Shown: piece by piece, positions 1-6,465 of the stretch | How positions within the stretch are numbered: position 1 is the first letter of the stretch | Layout of the letters: every line of letters begins with the position of its first letter | NCBI GenBank assembly: GCA_021815525.1 | Contig: JAKAGN010000070.1 | Coordinates: 1 to 9,615 of the forward strand | Direction: 5' to 3' | DNA length: 9,615 bases | Origin: Deltaproteobacteria bacterium | GTDB taxonomy: Bacteria > Desulfobacterota > Desulfobacteria > Desulfobacterales > Desulfatibacillaceae | The notes under the pieces: generated by a model | The model's database searches: none | The model's input: only the letters and a program-made list of their open reading frames with translations | Told to the model about the DNA's origin: nothing | Program-made: the position numbers and the translations under genes

Positions 1-1
1 C

Positions 2-604
2 TCGGAGGACGCGCTTTCCGGCATACGGGAGAGCCTGCCAGGGGTGAAAACCGTGCGCCAGGACTTGAAGACCGTGGATCAGGACCTCTTTTCGGGCCGC
101 TTCCGGCTTGTCAACGCCTCCTACTGTCTCCATCACCTGGTGCGCGCCGAGGACTTTTTGAACGCGCTTTCCTTCTGCGCCGGGTCAGTGGCCCCGGGCG
201 GCTTCTTCATCCTCATGGACCCGGTTCTCACCATGCCCTACTCGCCCTTCTCGGTGCTGGAGTTTTCCACCTACCGGGGAAACGGTGTCGTGCGGCCGCT
301 GCATTTCATCGAGGACTTCCTTGCAGGCCGCGGCCTTGCGAAGGTTTCCGCGCGGCCCGCGGTGTCGTTCCTTCTGAACGGCAACATCGAGGCCGGAAGC
401 AGGCTCCCCTACCGGGTGGCGGAGAAGGCCTGGCGCAACCTCTGCCGCGCCGTGTTCCGCAGCGAGGCCCGCACCCGCGCCCTTGCCCGGCCGCTGGCCG
501 CGGCGGACGAGCTTCTGAAGCGCAGGGGCAGGGGCTACAGCGCAAGCATCGTGGTTTTTCAGAAGAAGGAAAAGGAGCCCGGCCGTGCCGCGATTTCTGG
601 ATGA
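2..604 (+). CDS. Class I SAM-dependent methyltransferase, C-terminal part (5' end outside window)
   Basis: The frame is open from base 2 to the TGA at 602-604, giving 200 visible residues. A GTG at 44 is an in-frame valine codon and probably not the start, because the SAM-binding GxGxG strand must lie upstream and the frame continues to the left edge. Visible class I features are a Phe-Arg-Leu-Val-Asn-Ala-Ser strand followed by Cys-Leu-His-His (visible residues about 34-46, motif IV region) and Ala-Pro-Gly-Gly-Phe-Phe-Ile-Leu-Met-Asp-Pro (about 64-74, the strand after the helix). The C-terminus ends in a strand Ala-Ser-Ile-Val-Val-Phe and a Lys-rich tail, a natural end for this fold. The enzyme would transfer a methyl group from S-adenosylmethionine in the cytoplasm. 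Its position ahead of glycosyltransferases suggests a glycan precursor as substrate, but the substrate cannot be read from the sequence. The next gene overlaps it by 20 nt. Confidence 0.5.
   Translation, partial: SEDALSGIRESLPGVKTVRQDLKTVDQDLFSGRFRLVNASYCLHHLVRAEDFLNALSFCAGSVAPGGFFILMDPVLTMPYSPFSVLEFSTYRGNGVVRPLHFIEDFLAGRGLAKVSARPAVSFLLNGNIEAGSRLPYRVAEKAWRNLCRAVFRSEARTRALARPLAAADELLKRRGRGYSASIVVFQKKEKEPGRAAISG
572..577 (+). promoter_or_regulatory. Ribosome binding site AAGGAG for the small GTG-start gene at 585
   Basis: AAGGAG lies inside the end of the methyltransferase gene, 7 nt before the GTG at 585. It is the main reason to accept the GTG start and to treat the small overlapping reading frame as a real gene. 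A similar AAGGAG at 806-811 sits 6 nt before the ATG at 818 and fixes the start of the next glycosyltransferase. Confidence 0.5.
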
Positions 605-821
605 GGAAGGCCGCTTCGATCCCGCGAGCCCCTGGGGCCGGGCCGCGCTGGCCTTAAGCTTCCGTTACATGGCCCTCCGCGACCGGATTGGCCGCCTCGA
701 TGTTTCCTACCGGGTGCTGGTCCGCCCGAGGCTCCCGCGGCTTTTGCTGCGGATATCCGACAAGTCGCGGCGGATCGCGGCGGGGCTTTTTACGCCCAAG
801 GGAGGAAGGAGCGGGGAATGA
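585..821 (+). CDS. Small Arg-rich protein of unknown function, 78 aa
   Basis: I do not recognise this protein. It begins with GTG behind a good AAGGAG, overlaps the methyltransferase end by 20 nt, and its TGA overlaps the next start codon as ATGA (818-821). Both junctions are typical of coupled genes. The product is strongly basic, with about 15 arginines. It has an acidic start (Asp-Glu-Glu at residues 6-8), a short hydrophobic/amphipathic stretch around residues 17-31, and an Arg/Leu-rich region around 43-63. No signal peptide, clear membrane span or catalytic motif is visible. It is not a frameshifted tail of the methyltransferase, which already has a complete C-terminal strand. It could be a small peripheral-membrane or partner protein of the glycosyltransferase, which is inference from position only. 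A chance high-GC reading frame remains possible. Confidence 0.5.
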   Translation: MPRFLDEEGRFDPASPWGRAALALSFRYMALRDRIGRLDVSYRVLVRPRLPRLLLRISDKSRRIAAGLFTPKGGRSGE

Positions 822-1984
822 AGCCCAGGATACTCATCGTGACCGGCTCCTACCCCGGGCCGGAAAGCCCGGTGGCCGGGGTCTTCATCCAAGACCAGGC
901 GCGGGTGCTTTCGCGCAGGTTCGACGTGGCGGTACTCGTCCTCAAACCCCGCTGGGTGAGCGGCCGGGAGCTTATCGGCTTCCGGGAGTACCCGCCGGCG
1001 CGGGAGGAGGCGGACGGCCGGATCCAGGTGCTGCGCCAGGAGGTGATGCTTCCCGTGGACGGCGGCTTCCGGTTCCTGGAGCCGGTTTTACGCATACTCG
1101 CCGGCCAGACCCTGGAGCGGGCCCTGAAGGCCTGGGGAAGGCCCTCCCTCATCCACGCCCACGTGGCCTGGCCCGCGGGCTGGGCCGCTGCGGCCCTGGC
1201 GAACCTTGTAAAGGCCCCCCTGGTACTTACCGAGCACACCGGGCCCTTCGCGGGCCTCATGCGCTTTCCGGCCCTGACGAGGACCGCGGGCAGGGTCCTC
1301 GCCCGGGCCGACCGGGTGCTTGCCGTGAGCCCGGCCCTGGCGTCCCAGATGCGCGAGTTCTTCCCGGCGCTCTCCGTGGACGTCTTGGGCAACGTGGTCC
1401 TGACCGAGTTTTTCAGCCCCCCGGCCCAAGCCCCGGCCGGCGGGCCTTTCCGCTTTTTGTCGGCGGCCCTCCTTGATCCTTTGAAGGGGATGGATTATCT
1501 CCTGGACGCGGCCAAGATGCTGCGGGACGGGGGCGCCCGAAGCTTCTCCCTGACCGTGGCCGGGGACGGGTCGTCGCTCTCTGGCCTCAAGGAGCGCGCC
1601 AAGGCCCTGGGGATCGCGGACATGACGGACTTTCCGGGGCTCCTCCCGCGCGAGGCGCTGCGGGACGCCATGCGGGAAAGCCGCGCCTTCGTGCTCCCGA
1701 GCCTGGGGGAGACCTTCTCTGTGGTCCTCGGGGAGGCGGCCTCCTGCGGGCTCCCCGTCGTGGCCACCCTGTGCGGCGGGCCGGAGTTCGTGGTGACCCG
1801 GGAGATGGGGGTGCTCGTGCCCAGGGCGGACGCCGCGGCCCTTGCGGACGCGATGGCGGCCCTTCTTTCCGGCCGGGCGCACTTCGATCCCGGCGCCGCC
1901 CGGCGGAGCGTCGCCTCCCGCTTTGGCGAGGAGGCCTTTTTGGATGACATATCGAGGGCTTACGCCCCGTTTTTGCAGGAATGA
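818..1984 (+). CDS. Glycosyltransferase, GT-B fold, GT4-type
   Basis: 388 aa, a normal length for the family. The N-terminal Rossmann domain starts with Arg-Ile-Leu-Ile-Val-Thr-Gly-Ser-Tyr-Pro and a Gly21-Val-Phe-Ile-Gln loop. The acceptor-side His-Ala-His-Val (113-116) and Leu-Thr-Glu-His-Thr-Gly-Pro (137-143) segments follow. The C-terminal domain has the donor-site Lys223-Gly224 with Asp226-Tyr-Leu-Leu, the Val-Ala-Gly-Asp-Gly strand end (247-251), a Phe-Pro-Gly-Leu-Leu segment (272-276), and the E-x7-E motif Glu298/Glu306 followed by Ala-Ser-Cys-Gly-Leu-Pro-Val-Val-Ala and Gly-Gly-Pro-Glu (320-323). These are hallmarks of retaining GT4 enzymes that use nucleotide-sugar donors on the cytoplasmic face of the inner membrane. 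Donor and acceptor cannot be assigned. The start ATG has an AAGGAG 6 nt upstream and overlaps the preceding stop (ATGA); the stop overlaps the next start the same way. Confidence 0.5.
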   Translation: MKPRILIVTGSYPGPESPVAGVFIQDQARVLSRRFDVAVLVLKPRWVSGRELIGFREYPPAREEADGRIQVLRQEVMLPVDGGFRFLEPVLRILAGQTLERALKAWGRPSLIHAHVAWPAGWAAAALANLVKAPLVLTEHTGPFAGLMRFPALTRTAGRVLARADRVLAVSPALASQMREFFPALSVDVLGNVVLTEFFSPPAQAPAGGPFRFLSAALLDPLKGMDYLLDAAKMLRDGGARSFSLTVAGDGSSLSGLKERAKALGIADMTDFPGLLPREALRDAMRESRAFVLPSLGETFSVVLGEAASCGLPVVATLCGGPEFVVTREMGVLVPRADAAALADAMAALLSGRAHFDPGAARRSVASRFGEEAFLDDISRAYAPFLQE

Positions 1985-3225
1985 CGCCAAGCCTCATGGA
2001 TAAATCCGTCACCATAATCTCGCTTTCCCCCATCGCCCGGGACGCCCGGGTGCTCCGGCAGGTGAACTGCCTTTCGGAGCGCTTCCGCCTTTCCGTCATG
2101 GGCTACGGGCCGGAGCCCCCCGGCTTCGCCGAGCGCGGCATCCGCTACGTCTGCCTGGACGTCGTCTTCGATAGCTTCGCCACCCGCGGCGAGCGGCTTC
2201 AAAACCTCGCACGCATGGTGCGGGAGGGCGACCGCGAGGCCCTGTCGCTTCGGATCATGAGCCGCGCCGTGTACATGGGCCCCCTTTACCCCCCCCTTTA
2301 CGAGGCCTGGTACCGCTCCATTCCCGCCATAAGAAAGGCGCGGGAGGCGGCCCTCGCGGAGCCCGCCGACGCTTATCTGGCCAACGACTGGAACGCGCTT
2401 CCCGCCGCCGCCGAGGCCGCCGAAAAACACGGCGCGAAGCTCGTGTTCGACGCCCACGAGTACGCGCCCCTGGAGTACGAGGGCCTGTCCTGGCGGCTCC
2501 TGCACGCGCCGCGCATCAACCATTTCCTTCGGGGATACGCCAAAAAGGCCGACGCCATGATGACGGTGGGGCCGGCCATTGCGGAGAAGTACCGCCTGGT
2601 GTTCGGATTGAACCCGGTGGTGGTGCGGAACGCCCCGGACCACGTTCCGGTGGCGCGCCACGACGTGTCCCGGGACCGGGTCAACGTGGTGCACCACGGT
2701 GGTGCGGTGCGGGTGAGAAGGCTCGAGGACATGATCGAGGTGATCGCCCTCGCCAAACCCCGCTATCACCTGAACTTCATGCTGACAGGGGGCGATGCGG
2801 CCTACCTGGACGAGCTGCGGCTGCTCGCGGCCCGCATCGCGCCAGGCAGGGTCACCTTCCACGATCCGGTGCCGCCCCGGGAGGTGGTGGCCGCCATTTC
2901 CCGCTTCGATCTGAGCCTCGTCTTGAAGAAGCCCCTTTGCTTCAACGAAAAGTACTCTCTGCCCAACAAGTTTTTCGACTCCATCGTGGCGGGGCTCGCG
3001 GTGGTGGCCGGCCCCAGCCCCGAGATGGCCTCCATCATAAGGGAGTACGGCGCCGGCCTGGTTGCGGATTCCTTCTCGATTTCAGACGTGGCGAAAGCCC
3101 TGGACTCCCTTTCCGTGGACGAGATCCGCTCCATGCGGGTGGCCGCGGCGGGCGCGGCGAAGATACTGAACGCCGGCCACGAGATGAAGAAGGTCGCGGA
3201 CATCTTTTCGAGGCTTCTGGCTTAA
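1981..3225 (+). CDS. Glycosyltransferase, GT-B fold, divergent GT4-like
   Basis: 414 aa. The N-terminus has the Ser-Pro-Ile-Ala-Arg-Asp-Ala-Arg-Val-Leu-Arg-Gln signature (16-27) seen in glycosyltransferases whose first helix follows a short strand. Further on are Asn-Asp-Trp-Asn-Ala-Leu-Pro (135-141) and Phe-Asp-Ala-His-Glu-Tyr (156-161). The C-terminal half contains Val-Val-His-His-Gly-Gly (236-241), a Leu-Thr-Gly-Gly-Asp strand end (268-272), and Leu-Pro-Asn-Lys-Phe-Phe-Asp-Ser-Ile-Val-Ala-Gly-Leu-Ala-Val-Val-Ala-Gly (327-344), the Pro-Asn-Lys variant of the donor site in place of a canonical E-x7-E. The start is uncertain. ATG 1981 overlaps the previous stop (ATGA) and would rely on coupling, since AGGA touches it directly. 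ATG 1996 (residue 6) also fits the domain, and neither has a well-spaced Shine-Dalgarno. It contains a C8 tract at 2289-2296. Sugar specificity is unknown; it likely adds another residue to the same repeat unit. Confidence 0.5.
   Translation: MTPSLMDKSVTIISLSPIARDARVLRQVNCLSERFRLSVMGYGPEPPGFAERGIRYVCLDVVFDSFATRGERLQNLARMVREGDREALSLRIMSRAVYMGPLYPPLYEAWYRSIPAIRKAREAALAEPADAYLANDWNALPAAAEAAEKHGAKLVFDAHEYAPLEYEGLSWRLLHAPRINHFLRGYAKKADAMMTVGPAIAEKYRLVFGLNPVVVRNAPDHVPVARHDVSRDRVNVVHHGGAVRVRRLEDMIEVIALAKPRYHLNFMLTGGDAAYLDELRLLAARIAPGRVTFHDPVPPREVVAAISRFDLSLVLKKPLCFNEKYSLPNKFFDSIVAGLAVVAGPSPEMASIIREYGAGLVADSFSISDVAKALDSLSVDEIRSMRVAAAGAAKILNAGHEMKKVADIFSRLLA
2280..2301 (+). repeat. Direct repeat of 10 nt with a C8 homopolymer inside a glycosyltransferase gene
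   Basis: CCCCCTTTAC occurs at 2280-2289 and again at 2292-2301. The junction creates eight consecutive cytosines (2289-2296). In the glycosyltransferase frame it encodes Pro-Leu-Tyr-Pro-Pro-Leu-Tyr (residues 101-107). Loss or gain of one C would truncate the protein soon after. A high-GC genome makes such runs fairly likely by chance. Confidence 0.5.
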
Positions 3226-3226
3226 A

Positions 3227-4516
3227 ATGGACAGGAAAAAATACAGGCTGCTGGTCGTGGCCGTCCTTGTCGCGGCCTTCGCGGGCATGGGCTTCATGCT
3301 TTCATCCTTGAACTCGGGGCTGGCCGAAAACCGGCGAATGCTCTCGGAGACCCTCGCCCGGATGCGGTACACCGAGGCCCACCGCAGGGTCGAGATCGAG
3401 GCCGCCGTAAAGAAGGCCATGACGGAAAACAGCCTTCCCGGTGGACCCGCGGATCTCGCGGCCATCTACAACGCCATGGACAGCTTGAGGGAGGGCCGCT
3501 TCAACGACATGGTGGACATGGTCACCAAGGACGCCAAGACCGACACGGAGCGGGCCGTGGCCATAGCGAAGCACATCTGCGCCACTGTGCGGAACGAGTG
3601 CGACAGCTCCAAGCACGATTACTCCAGCGTGGCCATGGATGAGATCACCGACCCCTTGACCGCCTGGGAGTACCGCCTGGGGGTCTGCGGCTGGCGCGCG
3701 CACATCCTGGTCAGGGCCCTTGCCCGCATGAACATAAAGGCCGACATCTTCAACATCTACGATTACGAGTACGGGCACTCCTGCGTGCAGGCCGAGTGGG
3801 GCGGAAAGAAGCACTTTCTCGACCCCACCTACGGCGGCTACTTCGCTGACGCCGCGGGAAACGTGCTCTCCTGGGACGAGATCGAACGGAACCCCAGGAA
3901 GGCCGCGTCCGAGCTTGTGGTTTTTCCGCGGACGCTGGACTGCTACCCGGATGGCGAAAGGGCCGGCAACGGCCAGCGCATGAGCGAGGTGTACAGGCCG
4001 GAGGCCGTTGCGCTGGTCAGAAACGCCGGGGTTCTCCGGAGCAGGGTGTTCGTGCTGCCGGTCCTGCTGGACGTCAAGAGCCTCCCGAGCGGGGCCGTGA
4101 AATTCGGGGCCGCGAACGGCGACGAGAAGGACATGCGCTCCGAGGAGGTCACCCGTAAGACCCGCTGCTGGTACCTTGATCTTCTGGGCTCGGCCTACGA
4201 GAATTTCGCCTACGAGCTTGATCTTACGAGCCTTTCGGGCCGCGGGCCGGTGACGATTCTCCTCAAGTTCTGCAAGGGCAGTCACGGGCCGGCCCGGTGG
4301 GAGGCCGCGTCCCGCGCGGGAAAGATCACGGAGGGCGCGGAAGGCCCGGTCTGCGCCGGGGCCTCCGAGTGGCGCATCGTCTACGAGCCGGGCCCGGCAA
4401 AGAGCCAGAGCCTTACGCTTAGACTTTCCCAGTACAAGGAAAAGAGCTACGTGAAGCTCGATTGCATAACCGTGAGCCGGGAGCCGAAGGCCCCGGCGGA
4501 TGGAAAGGACGCCTGA
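3227..4516 (+). CDS. Transglutaminase-like (papain-fold) protein with N-terminal membrane anchor or signal and C-terminal beta-rich region
   Basis: 429 aa. Residues 1-7 are basic and residues about 8-28 hydrophobic, so the rest should face the periplasm. An Ala-Phe-Ala (17-19) could allow signal cleavage, so anchor versus secreted is open. A helical, charged linker (about 30-105) leads to a transglutaminase-like core (about 106-215) with the expected Cys-His-Asp order: Gly-Val-Cys154-Gly-Trp-Arg-Ala, Tyr-Gly-His184-Ser-Cys, and Phe-Leu-Asp199-Pro-Thr-Tyr-Gly-Gly. All three catalytic residues are present. Residues about 255-415 alternate hydrophobic strands and look like a beta-sandwich; I do not recognise the family. 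The protein has nine cysteines, including a close pair (118, 125). The fold includes proteases, amidases and acyl-transferring crosslinkers. The gene lies 1 nt after the glycosyltransferase and 3 nt before an AsnB-like gene, with no strong Shine-Dalgarno, so translation probably depends on coupling. Role in the glycan pathway is inference. Confidence 0.5.
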   Translation: MDRKKYRLLVVAVLVAAFAGMGFMLSSLNSGLAENRRMLSETLARMRYTEAHRRVEIEAAVKKAMTENSLPGGPADLAAIYNAMDSLREGRFNDMVDMVTKDAKTDTERAVAIAKHICATVRNECDSSKHDYSSVAMDEITDPLTAWEYRLGVCGWRAHILVRALARMNIKADIFNIYDYEYGHSCVQAEWGGKKHFLDPTYGGYFADAAGNVLSWDEIERNPRKAASELVVFPRTLDCYPDGERAGNGQRMSEVYRPEAVALVRNAGVLRSRVFVLPVLLDVKSLPSGAVKFGAANGDEKDMRSEEVTRKTRCWYLDLLGSAYENFAYELDLTSLSGRGPVTILLKFCKGSHGPARWEAASRAGKITEGAEGPVCAGASEWRIVYEPGPAKSQSLTLRLSQYKEKSYVKLDCITVSREPKAPADGKDA

Positions 4517-4519
4517 TCC

Positions 4520-6463
4520 ATGTGCGGCTTAGCCGGGATCGTTTCCCGGGAACCCATCGACGGCAAGGCCCTCGTCGCCATGTCCGCCGCCATGCCCCAC
4601 CGGGGGCCGGACGGTTTCGGATACCTCTTAAACGGCCCCAACGGGCGGACAAGGGTGTGGCACAACACCGCCTTCCGGGAGCCCGACGCGGCCTCCGCCA
4701 CGGTGGGGCTGGCCCACCGCAGGCTCTCCATCCTGGACCTCTCCGCCGTGGCCCTCCAGCCCATGAGCGACCCCGAGCGCACGGTCTTCGCGGCCTACAA
4801 CGGGGAAATTTACAACTACCTGGAGCTTAGGGAGGAGCTTTCCGCCCTGGGCTTCGACTTTTCCACCACATCCGACACCGAGGTCCTGATCGCGGCCTAC
4901 AAGGCCTGGGGGCCCTCGTCGGTCTCCCGCTTCGTGGGCATGTGGGCCTACGCGCTTCTGGACACCGCCAAGAACCGCCTGGTGCTGGCCAGGGACCGCT
5001 TCGGCATCAAGCCCCTCTACTATACCATCTCGGGGGGAAGCCTCCTCTTCGCCTCGGAGATAAAGGCCCTTGCCGCGGCCGGGATACCGCTTTCGCCGGA
5101 CTTGAACGTCACCGCCCGCTTCCTCTCGGACGGCGGGGTGGACACCGACTGCCGCACCTTTTTTTCGGGCGTCTTCCAGTTCCCCGCCGCCTCCATCGCG
5201 GTGGTGGACCTTTCGGCCCCGGTTGCGGCGCCCGCCTGCGAGCGCTACTGGGACTTTCCCAGGGAGCCCTTCGGGGGGGACGAGAAGGAGGCCGTGGCGC
5301 GCTTTCGGGAGCTTTTCCTGGACTCCGTGGCGGTCCACGCCAGAAGCGACGTTCCGGTGGGCACCTGCCTCTCTGGCGGGCTCGACTCCTCCTCCATCGT
5401 GTGCGCGGCGGAGCTTCTAAGGGCTAGGGGCAAGATTCCGGCTTACACCCACCAGGCCTTCGGCTACACCCCCGAGGACGAGCGCTTCTCGGAGAAGCCC
5501 TTCATGGAGGCCGTCACGGACGAGACCCGGGCTAAGATGCACTACGTGCTTTTGGGCCGCGAGGACTTCCTGGAAAGCATCCCCAGGATCTGCGCGGCCC
5601 AGGACGAGCCCTTCGGCTCCACCTCCATAGCGGTCCAGTGGGCCGTGTTCCGCGAGGCGAAACGAAACGGCGTCACCGTGATGCTGGACGGCCAGGGGGC
5701 CGACGAGCTTCTGGCGGGCTACCATAGCTACTTCAACATACTGGCCTCCCAGCTTCTTGGCCGGGGGAACATGGCCGGCTACCTGGCGCTCGAAAAGCGT
5801 TACCGTGCCGAGCACGGGGCGCGGATACTGCCCCTCTCCAAGGCCGCGGTCTTCTTGGCGCCCGGCCCCGTCCGCAGGCTCGCGGGCTTCGTCCGCCGCA
5901 GGCTCCGCCCGGCGGGCCCCATGAGCGCCGTGGTCTCCCCGTCCTTCATGGCCGCGCACTTGAAGCCCCTGGACCTCCCGGCCGCGGAGAACCTGACGGA
6001 CGTCCTGGCCTCCCACGTGGCCCGCTTCTCGCTTCCGGGGCTCCTGCGCTACGAGGACCACAACTCCATGAGCCACTCCATAGAAAGCCGCGTGCCCTTC
6101 CTGGATCACCGGCTGGTGGACTTCATTTTTTCGCTCCCCGACGAGATGAAGATAAGGGGGGCCGTCACCAAGAGCGTGCTCCGGGAGGCCATGCGGGGTA
6201 TCCTCCCCGAGGCGGTCCGGCTCCGCAAGGACAAGGTGGGCTTCATGCCGGCCCCGGGCCTCACCTACGAGCTTCTGGACGGCGAGGGAGCGGCGCTCCT
6301 CGAAAATCGGAACCCCATCGAGCGCGACCTCTTCGACCCCGCGGCCCTGCGGAAGGCCCACGAAACCCGTGACGCCTCCCCCGGCGTGGAGTATCCCCTG
6401 TGGCGGGTCGTGAACGTGAAGATGTGGCTCAGGTCCTTTTTCGAGCCGGGGGAGGCCTTGTAG
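4520..6463 (+). CDS. asnB: Glutamine-dependent asparagine-synthetase-family amidotransferase, first of tandem pair
   Basis: 647 aa. The ATG at 4520 gives Met-Cys-Gly-Leu-Ala-Gly, with Cys2 as the glutaminase nucleophile after Met removal; AAAGGA lies about 10 nt upstream. The N-terminal class II glutaminase domain keeps His-Arg-Gly-Pro-Asp-Gly (27-32), Arg68, Asn94-Gly-Glu96, Ser118-Asp119-Thr-Glu and Arg158-Asp-Arg-Phe-Gly-Ile-Lys-Pro. It carries an extra loop (about 38-60) missing from the next gene's product. The synthetase domain has the ATP pyrophosphatase loop Ser285-Gly-Gly-Leu-Asp-Ser-Ser, Gly391-Gln392-Gly-Ala-Asp-Glu, Ile-Glu-Ser-Arg-Val-Pro-Phe-Leu-Asp (521-529) and Arg-Lys-Asp-Lys572-Val-Gly-Phe. 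Family chemistry is adenylation of a carboxylate and its amidation with ammonia from glutamine. Gln392 replaces the Glu348 of E. coli AsnB. Setting among glycosyltransferases suggests a uronic-acid amidotransferase (WbpS-like role) rather than free asparagine synthesis; the acceptor is inference. The symbol names the family only. Confidence 0.5.
   Translation: MCGLAGIVSREPIDGKALVAMSAAMPHRGPDGFGYLLNGPNGRTRVWHNTAFREPDAASATVGLAHRRLSILDLSAVALQPMSDPERTVFAAYNGEIYNYLELREELSALGFDFSTTSDTEVLIAAYKAWGPSSVSRFVGMWAYALLDTAKNRLVLARDRFGIKPLYYTISGGSLLFASEIKALAAAGIPLSPDLNVTARFLSDGGVDTDCRTFFSGVFQFPAASIAVVDLSAPVAAPACERYWDFPREPFGGDEKEAVARFRELFLDSVAVHARSDVPVGTCLSGGLDSSSIVCAAELLRARGKIPAYTHQAFGYTPEDERFSEKPFMEAVTDETRAKMHYVLLGREDFLESIPRICAAQDEPFGSTSIAVQWAVFREAKRNGVTVMLDGQGADELLAGYHSYFNILASQLLGRGNMAGYLALEKRYRAEHGARILPLSKAAVFLAPGPVRRLAGFVRRRLRPAGPMSAVVSPSFMAAHLKPLDLPAAENLTDVLASHVARFSLPGLLRYEDHNSMSHSIESRVPFLDHRLVDFIFSLPDEMKIRGAVTKSVLREAMRGILPEAVRLRKDKVGFMPAPGLTYELLDGEGAALLENRNPIERDLFDPAALRKAHETRDASPGVEYPLWRVVNVKMWLRSFFEPGEAL
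6451..6455 (+). promoter_or_regulatory. Ribosome binding site GGAGG for the second AsnB-like gene
   Basis: GGAGG sits inside the last codons of the first AsnB-like gene, 10 nt before ATG 6466. It supports the start that places the essential Cys right after Met. The frame is open further upstream (for example from 6400), but a longer N-terminus would bury the nucleophile cysteine. Confidence 0.5.
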
Positions 6464-6465
6464 CC

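Noticed and set aside
44..604. Methyltransferase starting at GTG 44
   Set aside because: The frame stays open to base 2 and the SAM-binding motif I would be missing from a protein starting there, so the gene is treated as cut by the window edge.
6400..6465. Longer N-terminus for the second amidotransferase (start at 6400)
   Set aside because: It would overlap the previous gene by 64 nt and place 22 residues before the Met-Cys, blocking the N-terminal nucleophile.
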